64,000 nt of DNA from JANOSH01 sp031415695 (GTDB taxonomy: Bacteria > Actinomycetota > Acidimicrobiia > Acidimicrobiales > Ilumatobacteraceae): assembly GCA_031415695.1 (NCBI GenBank), contig JANOSH010000047.1:186001-250000 (forward strand), read 5' to 3'. A model generated the notes under the pieces. It had not been told where the DNA came from. It did not search any database and worked only from the letters and a program-made list of their open reading frames with translations. This document shows, one piece after another, positions 36,694-42,832 of the stretch (the first letter of the stretch is position 1; the number at the start of each line of letters is the position of its first letter). Position numbers and translations under genes: made by a program.

Positions 36694-37595
36694 ACATGCC
36701 CATCCTCAATGAGGAACACGCCGATCTTGAACTCGTGCAGGGTGCCGAACCAGTGGCGCGAACGCAGTGGCAACTCTTTCGCCGTCGCTTCTTTCGACAC
36801 AAACTGGCCATGCTCGGCTTGGTCACGCTCATCGCCATGTTTGTCGTGTGCTTTGGTGCGCGCTGGGTGGCCCCGTACAAGAACGTCACTGATCTCTTGG
36901 TCGAGCCGTCTGGTCCATCGTGGAAGCACTGGTTTGGTGTCGACCTGCTTGGCAAGGACTTCTTGACCGCCAACTTGTACGCCGGTCAGATCTCGTTGAA
37001 GATCGGGCTGTTTACCGCCCTCATCTCTACAGCGCTCGGCACCATTACCGGCGCCGTTGCGGGCTACTTCGGCAACTGGGTCGACCAGATTCTTATGCGA
37101 GTTACCGACCTCTTCTTGCTCTTGCCGTCCCTCGTGATTTTGGCCATCGCGTTGCGCAAGTTCGGTAAGAGCGAGTTCGGCATCATCTTGGTGCTCTCGG
37201 GCCTGGGCTGGATGGGCATTGCTCGTATCGTTCGCGGTCAAGTTCTCAGTATCAAAGAGAAAGAGTTCGTCGAGGCGGCCAGAGCGATCGGCGGGTCGCC
37301 AAGCCGAATCATTGTCCGTCACATCCTTCCCAACCTCGTCGGCCCTATCATGGTGAATGCGTCGCTCGCAGTAGCGGGCGCAATCATCGCCGAGTCGACG
37401 TTGTCGTTTCTCGGTTTCGGTGTCCAGGCACCCAAGAGTTCATGGGGCAAGTTGCTGTCCGATGGAAAGGAATCGATAGCCACGAAGGCGTATCTGATCT
37501 ACTTCCCTGGGCTCTTCATTATTGCCATCACATTGGCAGTGAATTTCGTGGGCGACGGCCTGCGAGATGCCTTCGATCCACAGGCGAAGCACTAG
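36690..37595 (+). CDS. Peptide-type ABC transporter permease (DppC-like)
   Basis: A 301-residue permease. The first ~40 residues are cytoplasmic (WQLFRRRFFRHKLAMLGL begins TM1), followed by a periplasmic loop with HWFGVDLLGKD, the OppC_N signature, and the EAA loop FVEAARAIGGSPSRIIVRHILPN. ATG 36690 overlaps the dppB-like stop. Pairs with the preceding permease to form the channel. Confidence 0.94.
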   Translation: MNMPILNEEHADLELVQGAEPVARTQWQLFRRRFFRHKLAMLGLVTLIAMFVVCFGARWVAPYKNVTDLLVEPSGPSWKHWFGVDLLGKDFLTANLYAGQISLKIGLFTALISTALGTITGAVAGYFGNWVDQILMRVTDLFLLLPSLVILAIALRKFGKSEFGIILVLSGLGWMGIARIVRGQVLSIKEKEFVEAARAIGGSPSRIIVRHILPNLVGPIMVNASLAVAGAIIAESTLSFLGFGVQAPKSSWGKLLSDGKESIATKAYLIYFPGLFIIAITLAVNFVGDGLRDAFDPQAKH

Positions 37596-38602
37596 TGGCC
37601 CCGCAGTCCGAAGTCGTCCTGACGGTCCGCAATCTCAGCGTTTCCTTCGCTACCGACGATGGACTGGTTCGTGCCGTCGACGACGTCAGCTTCGAAGTCC
37701 GCGCCAATGAAACCCTTGGCATCGTTGGCGAGTCCGGGTCGGGCAAGAGCGTCAGTTCGATGGCAATACTTGGGCTCCTGCCCCGTACAGCCAAGGTAGA
37801 GGGCAGCGTCGTATTTCGAGGCGATGAGCTCATTGGTAAATCCGACAGCCAGATGCGCGAGTACCGCGGCTCAAAAATTGCAATGGTGTTCCAGGATGCG
37901 TTGGCTGCACTCAACCCCGTCCACAAAGTAGGCGACCAGATCGCCGAGGCAGTCGCGGTCCATCACAAATCATCGGCGAAAGTGCTTCGCGAACGCGCCA
38001 TCGAATTGCTCGACATTGTTGGAATCCCCGAGCCGAGCCGCCGGGTCGATCAGTATCCTCACGAGTTTTCCGGTGGCATGCGTCAGCGGGCAATGATTGC
38101 CATGAGCATCGCCAACGAGCCCGACGTGCTCATTGCCGACGAACCAACCACTGCTCTCGATGTGACCATTCAGGCCCAGGTGCTCGAGGTTTTCGAGAGA
38201 ATTCAGGAGCGAACGAAGTCGGCACTGATCTTGATCACCCACGACCTCGGAGTGGTGGCCGGGGTCGCCGACCGGGTGATGGTCATGTACGCCGGACGTC
38301 AGGTCGAGATGAGCACGGTTGACAACATCTTCTACCGCAGTGCCCACCCCTACGCTCAGGGTCTGCTGGCGTCGCTTCCACGGCTCGATCGTCGAGTTCC
38401 GGGGCAGCGGTTGCATCGCATTAGGGGGCAGCCGCCTTCGGTGGTTTTTCTCCCACCCGGCTGCGCGTTCAATCCGCGCTGTCCCCACGCGGTACCCGGC
38501 ACGTGCGACGTACAACGGCCCGAGCTGAGGGAAATCGACCTTGGCCACTATTCAGCGTGCCTGTTCGCGGCCGAAGTGCGCACGACCGAGGTGGCACCAT
38601 GA
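37595..38602 (+). CDS. Peptide-type ABC transporter ATP-binding protein (DppD-like)
   Basis: A 335-residue ATPase. Walker A is GESGSGKSVSSMAILGLLP, the signature FSGGMRQRAMIAMSIA, Walker B VLIADEPTTALDVT, and the H-loop LILITHDLGVVAG. The C-terminal oligopeptide/dipeptide domain has a Cys cluster (GCAFNPRCPHAVPGTC) that in relatives binds an Fe-S cluster. GTG 37595 shares a base with the dppC-like stop (TAGTG). Confidence 0.95.
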   Translation: MAPQSEVVLTVRNLSVSFATDDGLVRAVDDVSFEVRANETLGIVGESGSGKSVSSMAILGLLPRTAKVEGSVVFRGDELIGKSDSQMREYRGSKIAMVFQDALAALNPVHKVGDQIAEAVAVHHKSSAKVLRERAIELLDIVGIPEPSRRVDQYPHEFSGGMRQRAMIAMSIANEPDVLIADEPTTALDVTIQAQVLEVFERIQERTKSALILITHDLGVVAGVADRVMVMYAGRQVEMSTVDNIFYRSAHPYAQGLLASLPRLDRRVPGQRLHRIRGQPPSVVFLPPGCAFNPRCPHAVPGTCDVQRPELREIDLGHYSACLFAAEVRTTEVAP

Positions 38603-39582
38603 GCCTGCTCGAAGTGACGAACCTGGTCAAGACATTCCCGATCCGGTCGGGTGTGCTGCTTCGCCAGTCGGGCTCCGTACAAGCGGTGGCCGGTATCAGC
38701 TTCTCAGTCGACCGTGGCGAGACCCTGGGCATTGTCGGTGAATCCGGATGCGGCAAGTCCACGGCGGCGCGCGCCATTCTTGGTTTACAGCCGGCGACAT
38801 CGGGCTCGGTGGTGTTCGATGGGCTCGAAATAGTGGGCGCGGGGGCTAGGGAGCTTCGTAAGGCTCGCCGTGATATGCAGATGGTTTTCCAGGATCCATA
38901 CGCTTCGTTGAACCCGCGTATGACCGTCCAGAGCATCGTGAGCGAACCCATGAAGATCCACGGCCTGCATAGCGGCGCCGAGATAGCCCGGGTCAAGCAA
39001 CTCATGGCGCTCGTGGGCCTAAACCCCGAACATGTCAATCGGTACCCGCACGAATTCTCCGGGGGCCAGCGACAACGCATCGGTATCGCTCGAGCGCTCG
39101 CTGTCGAACCCCTCCTCCTTGTGCTCGATGAACCGGTGTCGGCACTCGACGTTTCGATTCAAGCCGGAGTCGTGAACTTGCTCGAGGAACTGCAAGAGAC
39201 TCTGGGTCTGGCGTATGTATTCATTGCTCACGACCTGTCTGTCGTGCGTCATGTTGCCGACCGGGTGGCAGTCATGTACCTGGGCAAGATTGTCGAGATC
39301 GCCCCATCCGACGACTTGTACGACCAGCCTGCCCACCCGTACACGAAAGCTTTACTCTCGGCGGTTCCCCTTCCTGATCCGAGGGCAGAACGCCAGCGTC
39401 GAAGGATCATTCTGCACGGTGATGTTCCTAGTCCTTCGAATCCGCCATCGGGCTGCCGGTTCCGTACCCGGTGTCCAATAGCAACCGAGTTGTGCGCAGT
39501 CGAGGAGCCTCAGCTCATGGAACGGCCCGGCAGCTCGCATCCGGTTGCCTGCCATCATGTGGACGCTCTGTCGGCTGTCTAA
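38599..39582 (+). CDS. Peptide-type ABC transporter ATP-binding protein (DppF-like)
   Basis: A 327-residue ATPase. Walker A is GESGCGKSTAARAIL, the Q-loop region MQMVFQDPYASLNPRM, signature FSGGQRQRIGIARALA, and Walker B LLVLDEPVSALDVS. The oligopeptide C-terminal domain ends with GCRFRTRCPIATELC. ATG 38599 overlaps the dppD-like stop (ATGA). Forms the ATPase heterodimer with the previous protein; last gene of the importer operon. Confidence 0.95.
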   Translation: MSLLEVTNLVKTFPIRSGVLLRQSGSVQAVAGISFSVDRGETLGIVGESGCGKSTAARAILGLQPATSGSVVFDGLEIVGAGARELRKARRDMQMVFQDPYASLNPRMTVQSIVSEPMKIHGLHSGAEIARVKQLMALVGLNPEHVNRYPHEFSGGQRQRIGIARALAVEPLLLVLDEPVSALDVSIQAGVVNLLEELQETLGLAYVFIAHDLSVVRHVADRVAVMYLGKIVEIAPSDDLYDQPAHPYTKALLSAVPLPDPRAERQRRRIILHGDVPSPSNPPSGCRFRTRCPIATELCAVEEPQLMERPGSSHPVACHHVDALSAV

Positions 39583-39600
39583 CTGCTAGAGTGGTAAGCC

Positions 39601-39837
39601 GTGCGTAACGTCATGAAAATCATAACCGCGGTGATCAACGTGAGTTCCCTTCTCGCCATGGTGGTTGGCATCCTGCTTCATAACGGTCGAGGTGGCGGTT
39701 TGTCCGATATGTTCGGTGGCGGGGGCGGGGCCGGCCTTGGGTCAACCGCAGCTGAGCGAAACCTCAACCGCATCACCACCGTGCTCGCACTCATCTGGAT
39801 CTTCAGCTTGGTAGCCCTCGGGCTTTTCCTCGTCTAA
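39601..39837 (+). CDS. secG: Preprotein translocase subunit SecG
   Basis: A 78-residue membrane protein with two helices (about residues 5-25 and 58-78) joined by a glycine-rich loop (LSDMFGGGGGAGLGSTAAERNLNRIT). This loop is the SecG hallmark. It stimulates SecYEG-mediated export. In actinobacteria secG normally sits right after tpiA; here the peptide importer has come between them. GTG 39601 starts 18 bp after the ABC gene. Confidence 0.93.
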   Translation: MRNVMKIITAVINVSSLLAMVVGILLHNGRGGGLSDMFGGGGGAGLGSTAAERNLNRITTVLALIWIFSLVALGLFLV

Positions 39838-39873
39838 TGCCCTGCACGCTAAGATAACCTAGATACACCACTT

Positions 39874-39956
39874 GTCGGAGTGGCGGAATGGCATACGCGC
39901 TAGCTTGAGGTGCTAGTGGGAGAAATCCCGTGGGGGTTCAAGTCCCCCCTTCGACA
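39874..39956 (+). tRNA. tRNA-Leu (anticodon GAG)
   Basis: An 83-nt cloverleaf. Acceptor stem gtcggag / cttcgac, anticodon stem ctagc / gctag around loop ttgaggt with anticodon GAG at 39907-39909, a long variable arm (tgggagaaatcccg) as in class II tRNAs, and T-arm ggggg-ttcaagt-ccccc. The discriminator base is A and CCA is not encoded. It lies directly next to the island-like region, a common integration context. Confidence 0.96.
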
Positions 39957-39961
39957 CGATA

Positions 39962-40126
39962 CTAAGTCTTTTCCTGGTCGATTAGGCCTGCGACTACCAG
40001 CTCGCGGTAGAGATCCCAACGAGCCAGCTGACGTCGCCCGTGCCGCAACGCTTCCTCGATCTGCCATCACCGAATGTCCGCGTCGCCCTATAAGGCCTCC
40101 ATCGAGCTCTTCCAGCGACGTGACTG
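39962..40126 (-). pseudogene. Decayed coding remnant in frame with the 42-residue peptide gene
   Basis: Continuing in the frame of the gene at 40127-40255 past its TAG, the translation reads QSRRWKSSMEAL, stop, GDADIR, stop, then WQIEEALRHGRRQLARWD and LYRELVVAGLIDQEKT, stop. The last 34 codons look like real amphipathic helical protein, and restoring the two internal stops would give a continuous tail of about 54 residues. I read this as the eroded C-terminal part of a longer protein, or of a neighbouring gene; I do not recognise the family. Confidence 0.45.
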
Positions 40127-40255
40127 CTACGCCAGGAACACGAAGAATCCGATCAGCAGGGCGACAGCAATTGCCAACGCGCCAACCGTGAAGTTGAATT
40201 TCGTGTTGACATTGCAACTCGCTCGCAGGTGGTCATCGTTCTGCTGTGTGTTCAT
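40127..40255 (-). CDS. 42-residue single-TM peptide, unknown function
   Basis: This small gene starts at ATG 40253-40255 behind a perfect aaggagg (40263-40269, 7 nt spacing). It encodes a polar N-terminus (MNTQQNDDHLRASCNVNTKF) and one strongly hydrophobic helix (VGALAIAVALLIGFFVFLA) to the end. It lies 20 bp after the protease stop, as third gene of the island operon. With one Cys and a short TM it could be a holin-like, anchor or immunity-type partner; function unknown. Decayed sequence follows in the same frame, so it may be the surviving head of a longer protein. Confidence 0.6.
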   Translation of the reverse strand: MNTQQNDDHLRASCNVNTKFNFTVGALAIAVALLIGFFVFLA

Positions 40256-40275
40256 CCGACTGCCTCCTTGTCGAT

Positions 40276-41376
40276 CTAGAAATAGACACAGTGCTTGCTC
40301 CACCGGACCAGCGAAATTTGCAGGTTTGACAGAGTCGGATTCGCCGATGGTGTGACGGGATTCATCAGATTGCTGGGATCGGAATCATGACCCAGCCAAC
40401 ATGCATGTCCCATCTCGTGGGCCGCCACATAGATCTGATCGGTTGGCTTTGCTTCGATAACCACGTAGTTGTGGGTCGATGCGAAGCTGCAGCCGTTGGT
40501 GTTCGCTGTGGTGACATTCTGGACGATGAACACGATGATCTCAGCGCCCAGGCCGACCACACGGCGAAAGCTGTCTCTGAACTTGCATGTCGCTGCCGCC
40601 AACTCGAAGTACGAGCCGCCGAGCCCCCAGTCGTTGAAGAACCCACCTGCATCGCACGCGAACCTCAGGCCCGCTTCCGGCGGTGGAACATCGGTGTGGC
40701 AGATGCCCGAGAAGATCATGTTGATGTTGCAGGTGCGGTCGTAGAAATCGATTGCCGCGTCAACCTGACGCTGAATATCCGGATCTGGAACGATCGGCAC
40801 AGAATCTACTGACGGAACGATCACTCCGAAGTACATCTTCTTTCGAGGACGAATGCCGATCAGCGACCCCACAAAATCGATCAAGCCGACCAGTCGCCAG
40901 ATGACCTCGGTCACCCAGTTGAGGACCGTTCGGATGATTCCCCCGATGAGCGGGATGCTGAGCACCAATTGCACGACGAATGCGATCGCGTCGAGAACGA
41001 AATTCGCCACCTCGCAGGCTGCGAGCGCGACCGCAGCTGCTGCGATGCACGCTGCACGAGTCACGGCTGCGGCGACCTCGCACGCGGCTCGCGCCACCCT
41101 GCACGCAGCTCGTGCAACCGCTGCAGCGGCTTCGCAGACTCCCCGAGCGACCCAACACGCCGCACGGGCGATCGCCGCGGCCGCTACACAGACTCCCCGA
41201 GCAATCTTGCATGGGACGTTGTACCAGGCGCAGCCGGTGAAGCTGTTGCACTGAATGCTGCCGCAGTTGGTGAAGCTGTTGCACTGCGTGCTGTTGCAAT
41301 TGTTGAAGCTGTTGCATTGGACCTTGTTGCAGTTTCGTACGACTCCGTCGTACACCTCCTTGCAGACGCGCGCCAT
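40276..41376 (-). CDS. Metzincin-type zinc protease with Cys-periodic repeat N-terminus (novel architecture)
   Basis: A 366-residue protein with a strong Shine-Dalgarno (gaggagggg) 3 nt before ATG 41374-41376. Domains in order: residues 15-56, three 11-residue repeats of type QCNSFTNCGSI; 57-125, Ala/Cys/Arg helix repeats (ARGVCEAAAAV, ARAACRV); 126-175, very hydrophobic (VLDAIAFVVQLVLSIPLIGG ...), probably membrane-active; 181-366, catalytic domain with HEMGHACWLGH (320-330) and Met-turn NLM (338), i.e. HExxHxxGxxH of metzincins. Thirteen Cys between residues 5 and 121 are spaced exactly 7 or 11 apart. There is no Sec signal. Middle gene of a three-gene operon; target unknown. Confidence 0.85.
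   Translation of the reverse strand: MARVCKEVYDGVVRNCNKVQCNSFNNCNSTQCNSFTNCGSIQCNSFTGCAWYNVPCKIARGVCVAAAAIARAACWVARGVCEAAAAVARAACRVARAACEVAAAVTRAACIAAAAVALAACEVANFVLDAIAFVVQLVLSIPLIGGIIRTVLNWVTEVIWRLVGLIDFVGSLIGIRPRKKMYFGVIVPSVDSVPIVPDPDIQRQVDAAIDFYDRTCNINMIFSGICHTDVPPPEAGLRFACDAGGFFNDWGLGGSYFELAAATCKFRDSFRRVVGLGAEIIVFIVQNVTTANTNGCSFASTHNYVVIEAKPTDQIYVAAHEMGHACWLGHDSDPSNLMNPVTPSANPTLSNLQISLVRWSKHCVYF
41005..41202 (-). repeat. Tandem 54-bp (18-residue) Ala/Cys helix repeats within the protease gene
   Basis: Encodes residues 59-124, units of an 11-residue plus a 7-residue segment (ARGVCVAAAAI + ARAACWV; ARGVCEAAAAV + ARAACRV; then ARAACEVAAAV, TRAACIAAAAV, ALAACEV). At DNA level cagactccccgagc recurs 54 bp apart. 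Five helical turns per 18 residues keep all Cys on one face. Confidence 0.75.
41237..41335 (-). repeat. Three tandem 33-bp repeats within the protease gene
   Basis: On the plus strand three units of 33 bp begin with (g/t)tgaagctgttgca at 41237, 41270 and 41303. They encode the QCNSFxxCxxx repeats (residues ~20-52). The strong DNA-level identity indicates recent duplication, and repeat number may vary between strains. Confidence 0.8.
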
Positions 41377-41388
41377 GGCCCCTCCTCT

Positions 41389-41910
41389 CTAAACCGAACC
41401 GACAACTTGGCGATCATCTGCGCGTACGAGCGATCTGTGTACGTTCGACGCAAGCCTGAGCAGTCGTAGGTGCGCCCCGAACAGGCCGAGCACTTTGCCG
41501 GCAAGTGAGGCCAGAACCACGATGCCCATGAATGACAACATGCTCACGAGAGTGATGTCAGAAAGACCACTTCCCGATTGGATGAACTGAACGATGAACG
41601 CAGCGAGGGCGGCAATCATGAAGACCGCCCCGCTCGAACATCCACACGCGTGCAGAAGCTTGCCGCTGAGGTTCGAGACACGTTGATTCTGTTCGGGTGT
41701 CAACTCCTCGAGTTGGAATTGCACTGTCGGCAGGTTTCGCAGCGACACGGTGGTGCGCAGCTGCCGCCTCCACGAGGCGAGAGCTGCACGATCGTCAATC
41801 AGGAGCGGTGGGTTCACAGCTATAGAGAGCGTCTCAGAGACCGCCTGATACAAGATGCAACGGATAGCGCGGGAGATGTGACGATCAGTTTCGGCCCGCG
41901 AGTACCGCAC
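41389..41910 (-). CDS. Two-TM protein with CGCSSG motif, partner of the protease, unknown function
   Basis: A 173-residue protein. A soluble N-terminal part (~1-85; ASWRRQLRTTVSLRNLPTVQ, LEELTPEQNQRVSNLSGKL) precedes HACGCSSGAVFMIAALAAFIVQFI (TM1 with a CGC motif at its border) and a second helix (SMLSFMGIVVLASLAGKVLGL), then a basic tail. It ends 12 bp before the protease ATG, so the two are almost certainly co-transcribed. The start is probably GTG 41910, but no clear Shine-Dalgarno is seen. No family recognised. Confidence 0.65.
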   Translation of the reverse strand: MRYSRAETDRHISRAIRCILYQAVSETLSIAVNPPLLIDDRAALASWRRQLRTTVSLRNLPTVQFQLEELTPEQNQRVSNLSGKLLHACGCSSGAVFMIAALAAFIVQFIQSGSGLSDITLVSMLSFMGIVVLASLAGKVLGLFGAHLRLLRLASNVHRSLVRADDRQVVGSV

Positions 41911-41962
41911 GGTCGACGTCGTCTTGTACCAAGTCGGCGTTGATGGATATCGCAGCGGAAGA

Positions 41963-41978
41963 CCCTGCAGCTGCAGGG
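41963..41978. promoter_or_regulatory. Perfect 16-bp palindrome upstream of the protease operon
   Basis: ccctgcag-ctgcaggg, a perfect palindrome without spacer, 53 bp upstream of the GTG of the first operon gene. A ttgatc element lies just outside it. It may be an operator; no -10 could be assigned with confidence. Confidence 0.4.
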
Positions 41979-41982
41979 GTGA

Positions 41983-42165
41983 TCAATTAAGCGCTGGCGC
42001 ATCGACAACATTGCCTGCTGCCCAGACGCCGGCTGTGCCGGTGCCATCGGTGGCGTCGACACCGGTCAGCCGATCATCGTCGACCACCACCAGGCGGGTG
42101 ACCTCACCGCGGACGACATGAATGCCGCGTGCTTCCAGCTGGGATTGTTCCACCTTAGTTTGTCC
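41983..42165 (-). pseudogene. Remnant of a thioredoxin-reductase-like FAD/NAD(P) oxidoreductase
   Basis: Translation gives LEARGIHVVRGEVTRLVV, VDDDRLTGV, then VDATDGTGTAGVWAAGNVVD and a stop. The first piece matches the pre-C-terminal beta-strand region and the second the GVWAAGNVVD signature of actinobacterial thioredoxin-reductase-like proteins. The ~40 residues normally between them, the whole N-terminal FAD domain and the last helix are missing. It is clearly a deletion remnant, not a functional gene. Confidence 0.65.
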
Positions 42166-42377
42166 CCGGGTATGGCTAGGCGTGTTCCCCGGGGGTGCCA
42201 TGGTTTTCACCGGGGATGTGGGGCCGCGGTGAACTTGTGACTGTCTAACGGTCCGAGTACCGAGATCGACGTTCTGATCGAGATCGAGACCGACTCCGCA
42301 GGGTCGGCTGCCAGCAGTGTGAGGTCATCGCCAGGTCGAAGGATCGGCGGTTGACTGCCGTTTCCATGAGGACCTGA
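42166..42377. other. Non-coding or decayed stretch
   Basis: No convincing gene. Repeated ccccggg elements (42174, 42188) and a weak inverted repeat ttcacc ... ggtgaa (42206-42233) are present. Overlapping open frames on both strands show no family resemblance. I read it as island debris between the oxidoreductase remnant and the next open frame. Confidence 0.4.
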
Positions 42378-42818
42378 TTGAGTTCGACGTGGGGCTTGCC
42401 CGCGCACCTTTCCCTCAACTGGCTGCTGGCCCAGGATGACCGACTCCGGATCGCTACCGCCACGCAGCAGGCGTACATCGCCGCCGACCTCGGGACAAAG
42501 GCTGTCAGAGAGGCGCGTCCGCTGGCCGCCCTTCGAATGCCCACGGACAATGTCGAGCGCACTGAAGGCTCGGTTCGGATGGTGATTCCGCTGATCGGAA
42601 AGGTCCAGCAAGCGGCCGACGCGTTCGGAGCTGAATTCGACGGGAAGGCGACCCAGCGTGGAGCGATCGTCAAGGAAGTCACTCGGCATACCACGCATTC
42701 GTCCACCCGCCTGCCACAATGGATGCGTATGGGGCCAGCGCTGTTCTTCGAAACGCAGAAGATGGTTGCCGAGCGAACGGTCGCAACCACTCACTCGGCA
42801 ACTCCGCTGCCGATCTAA
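42378..42818 (+). CDS. Hypothetical protein, possibly 5'-truncated
   Basis: A 146-codon open frame (TTG 42378; ATG 42537 is a shorter alternative). Third codon positions are GC-rich and second positions AT-richer, as in real genes of this genome, whereas the overlapping minus-strand frames lack that pattern. The sequence (WLLAQDDRLRIATATQQAYI, VRMVIPLIGKVQQAADAFG) suggests a soluble helical protein; I recognise no family. A stop immediately precedes the TTG, and decayed DNA lies upstream, so the N-terminus may be lost. Confidence 0.4.
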   Translation: MSSTWGLPAHLSLNWLLAQDDRLRIATATQQAYIAADLGTKAVREARPLAALRMPTDNVERTEGSVRMVIPLIGKVQQAADAFGAEFDGKATQRGAIVKEVTRHTTHSSTRLPQWMRMGPALFFETQKMVAERTVATTHSATPLPI

Positions 42819-42832
42819 CACCGGCCGGTACG

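Noticed and set aside
39900..40217. Minus-strand 105-codon frame over tRNA-Leu
   Set aside because: Its C-terminal GDLNPHG-type sequence is simply the antisense translation of the tRNA, a well-known annotation artefact.
42719..42832. Upstream extension of the MFS-like gene
   Set aside because: The extra 38 residues are polar, overlap the preceding frame, and ATG 42833 starts right before the first helix.
39874..42832. Attachment-site direct repeat of the tRNA 3' end
   Set aside because: I looked for a copy of the T-arm/acceptor sequence downstream and found none, and there is no integrase gene.
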